From: Flavobacteriales bacterium
GTDB taxonomy: Bacteria; Bacteroidota; Bacteroidia; Flavobacteriales; UA16
DNA: 18,269 nt
Direction of reading: 5' to 3'
Assembly (NCBI GenBank): GCA_018700255.1
Contig: JABISU010000199.1
Location: 1 to 18,269 of the forward strand
Shown: positions 14,051-18,269 of the stretch, piece after piece
Layout: the number at the start of each line of letters is the position of its first letter
Position numbering within the stretch: the first letter of the stretch is position 1
Position numbers and translations under genes: made by a program
The notes under the pieces: generated by a model
The model's input: only the letters and a program-made list of their open reading frames with translations
What the model was told of the DNA's origin: nothing
The model's database searches: none

Positions 14051-15457
14051 ATGATGCTTTATAAATTTTGTTTTATAATCCTGTTTGTTCCAACCATTCT
14101 CCTGGCACAGAACCCCAATCCCAGCCCAGAGTTGGATGACTATATACTTGCTGAAATGGACTATGAAAATCTTCCCGGAATGTCAACTTTAATTGTGAAG
14201 GGAGGAGAAATAGTTTGGGTTGAGTCCTATGGAATGGCTGACATTGAAAACAACGTCCCCGTAACAGACTACACTGCGTTTTTAATGGCATCTGTATCAA
14301 AATTATTTATGGCGACAGCATTTATGCAACTTGAAGAAGATGGCCTAATAGATTTGGATGAAGACATCAACATATACCTGCCCTTTGATGTTTTTAACCC
14401 CAACTATCCTAACATTAGCATCACCTCTAGGATGCTGATGACCCATACATCATCGATTGCAGATGATTGGTCATCGATGGACACCCATTACACCATTGGT
14501 GACCCTACGATCACCTTAGGGGATTACATGGAGATGTATTTTTCTACATCAGGTGTAGATTATGATGCTCAGAATAATTTCAACAATGATCTTCCTGGGA
14601 CTGATTTTGACTATTCTAATATGGCTGCTGACCTAGCAGGGTATTTAGTGGAAGTTGTTTCGGAGGAATTATTCAGCGAATACAGCAACACCCATGTTTT
14701 TGATGCGCTATGTATGGACAATACATCTTGGTATTTGTCCGACTTCGATACACTTAACGTTGCCCGTCCCTATGATTGGCAAGGAGGTCAGTTCAACCCT
14801 TACGCACACTATGGGTTCCCAGGTTATACCAGCGGGCTTTTAAGGTCAAACGTTCTTGATATTGCTAATTTCATGATTGCTTATTTACAAAACGGATTGT
14901 TCAACAACAATCAGCTTTTAAGTGAAGCCTCTATTGACGAAATGCTCACATTTCAAGTGCCTGACATTGATGATAGACAAGGAATTAACTGGTACACAGA
15001 AGAAATCTACCTTTCCGGAGGAGGAGTGGTAGATCTATGGGGACATAATGGGGGTGAAGGCGGTTCGACAACAGAGTTATATATCAACCCAGACAATCAA
15101 ATAGGTATTGTAGTTCTGAGTAATGGTGAAGGTGAGTTACTTTACGTTGTGGATGAACTTTATGATTACGCTCTCTCACTCACCACTTCAGGCGTTGGAA
15201 ATCCAAGTTGTGAGGATGTCTCGATAGGTGAGTCATTCATAAATAATCCGGCTATACAGGTGTCTCCAAACCCTGCAACAAACACATTTTCTATTGAATC
15301 AGAAAAGGGCGGTTTGGTTACTCTATACTCCATTTTAGGGAAACAAATACTCAAGCAAGAGGTCAGCTCTGTTGCAGAAATAGATGTTTCGGAACTCGCA
15401 AGAGGTAACTATTTTATTCAGTTAGACAATTCTCGTATTAAACTGGTGCTACAATAA
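14051..15457 (+). CDS. serine beta-lactamase-family hydrolase with T9SS sorting domain
   Basis: A 468-residue secreted enzyme. A signal peptide spans residues 1-20 (ending in LLAQ). The catalytic domain shows the three class C beta-lactamase/esterase motifs: SVSK with S81 and K84, YSN at 188-190, and HNG at 332-334 in place of KTG. This set is typical of the Beta-lactamase superfamily (esterases, D-aminopeptidases, penicillin-binding-like proteins), so drug resistance should not be assumed. Residues about 395-468 are a type A T9SS C-terminal domain (VSPNPATNTFSIES, ELARGNYFIQL), which exports it to the cell surface. The ATG at 14051 is chosen over an upstream GTG at 14006 because it gives a clean signal peptide. 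It lies alone between repeat copies 6 and 7. Confidence 0.92.
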   Translation: MMLYKFCFIILFVPTILLAQNPNPSPELDDYILAEMDYENLPGMSTLIVKGGEIVWVESYGMADIENNVPVTDYTAFLMASVSKLFMATAFMQLEEDGLIDLDEDINIYLPFDVFNPNYPNISITSRMLMTHTSSIADDWSSMDTHYTIGDPTITLGDYMEMYFSTSGVDYDAQNNFNNDLPGTDFDYSNMAADLAGYLVEVVSEELFSEYSNTHVFDALCMDNTSWYLSDFDTLNVARPYDWQGGQFNPYAHYGFPGYTSGLLRSNVLDIANFMIAYLQNGLFNNNQLLSEASIDEMLTFQVPDIDDRQGINWYTEEIYLSGGGVVDLWGHNGGEGGSTTELYINPDNQIGIVVLSNGEGELLYVVDELYDYALSLTTSGVGNPSCEDVSIGESFINNPAIQVSPNPATNTFSIESEKGGLVTLYSILGKQILKQEVSSVAEIDVSELARGNYFIQLDNSRIKLVLQ

Positions 15458-15532
15458 TATGCTTCGATAAAGGGTCTCTCTGGAGTAGCATATCGTTCGT
15501 GAATAGGCTTTTGATATTCTAGTAATTCAATC

Positions 15533-15576
15533 AAATCCTCCTCAAATTTATCGGATTTCCCGCCTCGCTTCTCCAT
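15533..15576 (+). repeat. 44-bp module-border repeat, copy 7
   Basis: AAATCC/GGATTT arms with the CCCGCCTCGCTTCTCCA end. It lies between convergent gene ends (15457 and 15701). On the minus strand it provides an ATG where other copies have GTG. Confidence 0.85.
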
Positions 15577-15645
15577 CACGTCAACTAAAATATAACTGTA
15601 TTCGTTTAATAAAACGACACCATACTAGCTTAGGATTTAGCTTAC

Positions 15646-15677
15646 AAAAAAAGCGCCAACACTAATGTTGACGCTTT
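15646..15677 (-). terminator. Rho-independent terminator of the large cysteine-rich protein gene
   Basis: The stem AAAGCG/CGCTTT and CAACA/TGTTG with one internal mismatch and loop CTAA is followed on the minus strand by a run of T. It lies 24 bases past the stop. Confidence 0.8.
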
Positions 15678-15700
15678 CAAATAGAATATTTAATTTTTAC

Positions 15701-18269
15701 CTATTGAAGTTCTTCACAAGTAGCTCCATATGCTATAAGGAAACCAAGTAAATCGGCTGATCCGATCTCACCATCCTCATTAAAATCAAATGGACAATCG
15801 CCACCTGTACAAGGATCCATAACACAAGATCCATCGTCGTTATTTGCAAACGCTACAAAGTTCTCTGCCAAAGGGTCTGTACATCCTGAGAATACACAAG
15901 AACCATCGTCAGAAGTATTTACTTCTAGATAGTTATCTGCTCCAATGTAAGTACAACCAGTAGCTACACAAGAACCATCGTCATCTGTAGCAGAAGCATC
16001 GTAGTTTTCAGCAGCAGGATTAGTACAACCTGAAATGATACATGATCCATCATCAACTAAAGCCGAAGAATCGTAGTTGTCGGCAGCAGGATTAGTACAC
16101 CCTGAACAAGAACTGTTATCTCCACCACAAACGCCACATTCATCAAGAACGTTACCATCACAATCACAAGTGCCATCAGCTATTCCACCTCCACCACAAA
16201 CTCCACACTCATCTAAAACGTTTCCAGCACAATCACAAGCACCATCAGCAATTCCATCTCCTCCACAGACTCCACACTCATCATTTATCAAACATGAGCC
16301 ATCATCAACTATAGCTGAGGCATCGTAGTTACAAGCTGAAGCGTCAGTACAACCTTCACATGATGAGTTGTCACCTCCACAAACGCCACAATCGTCATCC
16401 ACAGCACAAGAACCATCCGCATAAATTGCATCTAGATTATAGTTACAAGCTGAAACATCCATACAACCAGCAATTCCTTCTGGGAATGTTAAAGTCATTC
16501 CCTCAGCGTAGTGAGATTCTTGAGCCTGGTCACGAATCTGAATGTTTACGAGAGCATTAACCTGACCCGATGTAGTAAACTGACCCAGTAGAACTCTACC
16601 AGCTACAGGAACTCCTTGAGAGTTAGCACCAGGTACAACGAAGACAGACCCTCCGATGAAAGTATTGACTATGAAGTCACCTCCAGAGTTAAAGTCATCT
16701 AGTGATGATAAAGCTGCATCAAAAGCACTATTCAAGCCATCATCGTCTCCTGGTTCAGCTCCAATAGTAAACCAACTATCAAACTCTAGATTAGGGAAAG
16801 AAGGAAAAAAGAGTGGATTTATTCCTCCACCGAAATCAGATCCAACAGCATCGTTGTAGAAGCCATCTACAGCAGATGAAGTCATCTCCCATGGAGCTGT
16901 ATCTGTTCCATACATAGCTGTTACTTCAGCAGCATCAGCTGTCAAATTAGCGAAGAGACGGTAAGTAATAGCTCCTGTCCCAAGTGGATCAGAAGAAACA
17001 ACCTCGTAAGAAAGACCAGTACAAAGACCGTCTCCAAAAACACATGATGAACCATCTCCTCCACAAACGCCACAATCATCATCCACAGCACAAGAACCAT
17101 CATCATAAATTGCATCTGGATTATAGTTGCAAGCTGAAGCATCCTGACAACCAGAAATTCCTTCTGGGAATGTCATAGTTAAACCTTCTGCATAATGGCT
17201 AACATCTGCTTGATCTCGAACTTGAACATTTACAAGAGCATTAACCTGACCCGATGTAGTAAACTGACCAAGTAGAACTCTACCAGCTACAGGAACTCCT
17301 TGAGAGTTAGCACCAGGTACAACGAAGATAGAACCTCCGATGAAAGTGTTGACTACGAAGTCGCCTCCTGAGTTAAAGTCATCTAGTGATGATAATTCTG
17401 CATCGAATGCACTATTCAAACCATCATCGTCTCCTGGCTCAGCTCCAATCGTAAACCAACTGTCAAACTCTAGGTCAGGGAAGGCAGCAAAGAAGAGTGG
17501 ATTAACTCCTCCACCGAAATCAGATCCAACTGCATCGTTGTAGAATCCATCTGAAGCAGAGGAACTCATCTCCCATGGAGCTGTATCTGTTCCATACATG
17601 GCTGTTACTTCAGCAGCATCTGCAGTGAAATTAGCATATAGACGGTAAGTAGTAGCTCCTGTTCCTAATGGATCAGAAGAGACAACCTCGTAAGAAAGAC
17701 CAGTACAAAGACCGTCTCCCCAAGAACATGAACCATCATCATACATCGCTTCAGGGTCATAGTTTTGAGCATCTTCATTCATACATCCACTGCAAGAAGA
17801 ATCATCTCCTCCACATACGCCACACATATCATCCTGTGCACATGAACCATCCTCAAATACTGCTGAAGGATCGTAGTTACAAGATGAAGCGTCTGTACAA
17901 CCTCCACAAGTGGAGTTACCTCCTCCACAAACTCCACACTCATCTAAAACGTTTCCATCGCAATCACAAGCTCCGTCGGCGATTCCTCCTCCTCCACAAA
18001 CTCCACATTCATCAAGAACGTTTCCTTCACAATCACAAGTTCCATCAGCGATTCCGCCGCCGCCACAAACTCCACACTCATCAAGAACGTTTCCATCACA
18101 ATCACAAGCTCCATCAGCAATACCTCCTCCTCCACAAACTCCACATTCGTCATTCACTGCACATGAACCATCGTCAATAATAGCTGAGGCATCGTAGTTA
18201 CAAGATGAAGCGTCTGTACAACCTCCACAAGTGGAGTTACCTCCTCCACAAACTCCACACTCATCTAAA
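15701..18269 (-). CDS. large secreted cysteine-rich repeat protein with EF-hand end, N-terminus beyond the window
   Basis: 855 residues are visible and the frame is open through the right edge, so the start is missing. In N-to-C order: cysteine-rich units (DECGVCGGG and [13 protein letters not shown], 23 residues each, three in tandem at about 17926-18150); two tandem copies of a 228-residue domain (17719-17036 and 17035-16352); more CGVCGG units; four units of type GCTxxxAxNYxxxAxxDDGSC (about 16100-15830); and a C-terminal calcium loop [16 protein letters not shown]. There are 11 CGVCGG and 10 DGSC motifs. The 228-residue domain also occurs in the GC-rich secreted protein at 6886-8079. It probably forms a rigid, disulfide- and calcium-stabilised surface or matrix protein (inference). 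There is no T9SS tail. The gene ends in a terminator. Confidence 0.85.
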   Translation of the reverse strand, partial: LDECGVCGGGNSTCGGCTDASSCNYDASAIIDDGSCAVNDECGVCGGGGIADGACDCDGNVLDECGVCGGGGIADGTCDCEGNVLDECGVCGGGGIADGACDCDGNVLDECGVCGGGNSTCGGCTDASSCNYDPSAVFEDGSCAQDDMCGVCGGDDSSCSGCMNEDAQNYDPEAMYDDGSCSWGDGLCTGLSYEVVSSDPLGTGATTYRLYANFTADAAEVTAMYGTDTAPWEMSSSASDGFYNDAVGSDFGGGVNPLFFAAFPDLEFDSWFTIGAEPGDDDGLNSAFDAELSSLDDFNSGGDFVVNTFIGGSIFVVPGANSQGVPVAGRVLLGQFTTSGQVNALVNVQVRDQADVSHYAEGLTMTFPEGISGCQDASACNYNPDAIYDDGSCAVDDDCGVCGGDGSSCVFGDGLCTGLSYEVVSSDPLGTGAITYRLFANLTADAAEVTAMYGTDTAPWEMTSSAVDGFYNDAVGSDFGGGINPLFFPSFPNLEFDSWFTIGAEPGDDDGLNSAFDAALSSLDDFNSGGDFIVNTFIGGSVFVVPGANSQGVPVAGRVLLGQFTTSGQVNALVNIQIRDQAQESHYAEGMTLTFPEGIAGCMDVSACNYNLDAIYADGSCAVDDDCGVCGGDNSSCEGCTDASACNYDASAIVDDGSCLINDECGVCGGDGIADGACDCAGNVLDECGVCGGGGIADGTCDCDGNVLDECGVCGGDNSSCSGCTNPAADNYDSSALVDDGSCIISGCTNPAAENYDASATDDDGSCVATGCTYIGADNYLEVNTSDDGSCVFSGCTDPLAENFVAFANNDDGSCVMDPCTGGDCPFDFNEDGEIGSADLLGFLIAYGATCEELQ
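16352..17719 (-). repeat. 684-bp tandem duplication inside the large gene (two copies)
   Basis: The boundary of the two copies is at about 17036. Matching landmarks (for example ACCGTCTCC at 17027 and 17711, GACGGTAAGT at 16957 and 17641) are exactly 684 bases apart, which is 228 codons. The copies are nearly identical with scattered base changes. Confidence 0.9.
17871..18269 (-). repeat. identical segment repeated 321 bp apart, running off the edge
   Basis: Bases 17871-17948 and 18192-18269 are identical over 78 bases (coding for [20 protein letters not shown] and flanks). The spacing of 321 is 107 codons, so a larger unit containing the 69-bp repeats is probably itself repeated beyond the window. 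Confidence 0.85.
17926..18150 (-). repeat. 69-bp tandem repeats coding for 23-residue cysteine units
   Basis: The landmark CACAAACTCCACA recurs at 17926, 17995, 18064 and 18133, exactly 69 bases apart and in frame. They encode [14 protein letters not shown](A/T)CDC(D/E)GNVL units. Confidence 0.9.

Noticed and set aside
8165..15576. The 44-bp repeats as a CRISPR array
   Set aside because: Spacing ranges from about 470 to 2290 bases and the spacers are full genes; no cas genes are present.
8165..15576. The 44-bp repeats as classical attC sites or REP/RAYT elements
   Set aside because: No RYYYAAC/GTTRRRY core pair is seen, the GC-rich core is not palindromic as REP heads are, and all copies point one way whereas REPs occur in both orientations. 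Neither an IntI nor a RAYT gene is in the window.
15421..15576. A short minus-strand frame starting at an ATG in repeat copy 7 and running into the beta-lactamase-like gene
   Set aside because: Beyond the repeat it is antisense to a well-supported gene and its tail is not shared with other copies.
15701..18197. Several plus-strand open frames rich in His, Pro, Lys or Ser opposite the large cysteine-rich gene
   Set aside because: They are shadows of the repetitive minus-strand coding sequence; their low-complexity composition follows from the codon repeats.
17926..18269. 69-bp tandem repeats as CRISPR or regulatory repeats
   Set aside because: They are in frame inside a long open gene and encode regular cysteine units.

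Overview
This window looks like a piece of a marine-type Bacteroidota chromosome, most likely Flavobacteriales (inference). The evidence is a type IX secretion (T9SS) C-terminal sorting domain, Bacteroidota-style -7 promoter boxes (TAnnTTTG) instead of Shine-Dalgarno sites, ExbB/ExbD genes interleaved with a four-helix membrane protein, and secreted proteins built from cysteine motifs of the type GC(T/L/M)(D/N)xxAxNYDxxAxxDDGSC. Base composition is AT-rich except for one gene.

Left part (1 to about 6800) is ordinary core genome: the 3' end of a 2-hydroxyacid/phosphoglycerate dehydrogenase-like gene; a convergent four-gene operon exbB - membrane protein - exbD - exbD that energises outer-membrane TonB-type transport; tRNA-Ser(GGA) just upstream of it; type I L-asparaginase overlapping or abutting a TatD nuclease gene; a family 9 glycosyltransferase (heptosyltransferase-like) divergent from tatD; an acyl-CoA thioesterase; and tRNA-Phe(GAA) with a strong terminator.

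Right of tRNA-Phe the content changes completely to accessory genes, nearly all secreted or surface proteins: a GC-rich secreted EF-hand protein, a lipoprotein, a LamG/EF-hand/FISUMP protein, a Fic AMP-transferase with a DNA-binding-like C-terminus, a small secreted protein with a T9SS-like tail, a Kazal-type inhibitor lipoprotein, a serine beta-lactamase-like hydrolase with a T9SS tail, and a large repetitive cysteine-rich EF-hand protein that runs off the right edge.

The most striking signal is in the intergenic gaps of this right part. A 44-bp sequence occurs seven times (8165, 8927, 11217 split, 12732, 13448, 13914, 15533), always in the same orientation, and every interval between neighbouring copies holds exactly one gene, whichever strand the gene is on and whether its neighbours are convergent, divergent or tandem. 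This resembles an integron-like or other cassette array, but the repeats are not recognisable attC sites and no recombinase is in the window. The repeat also reads as a conserved peptide on the minus strand with frame-preserving changes, and it can form a small stem with one compensatory change. It is the best candidate here for an undescribed gene-shuffling system.
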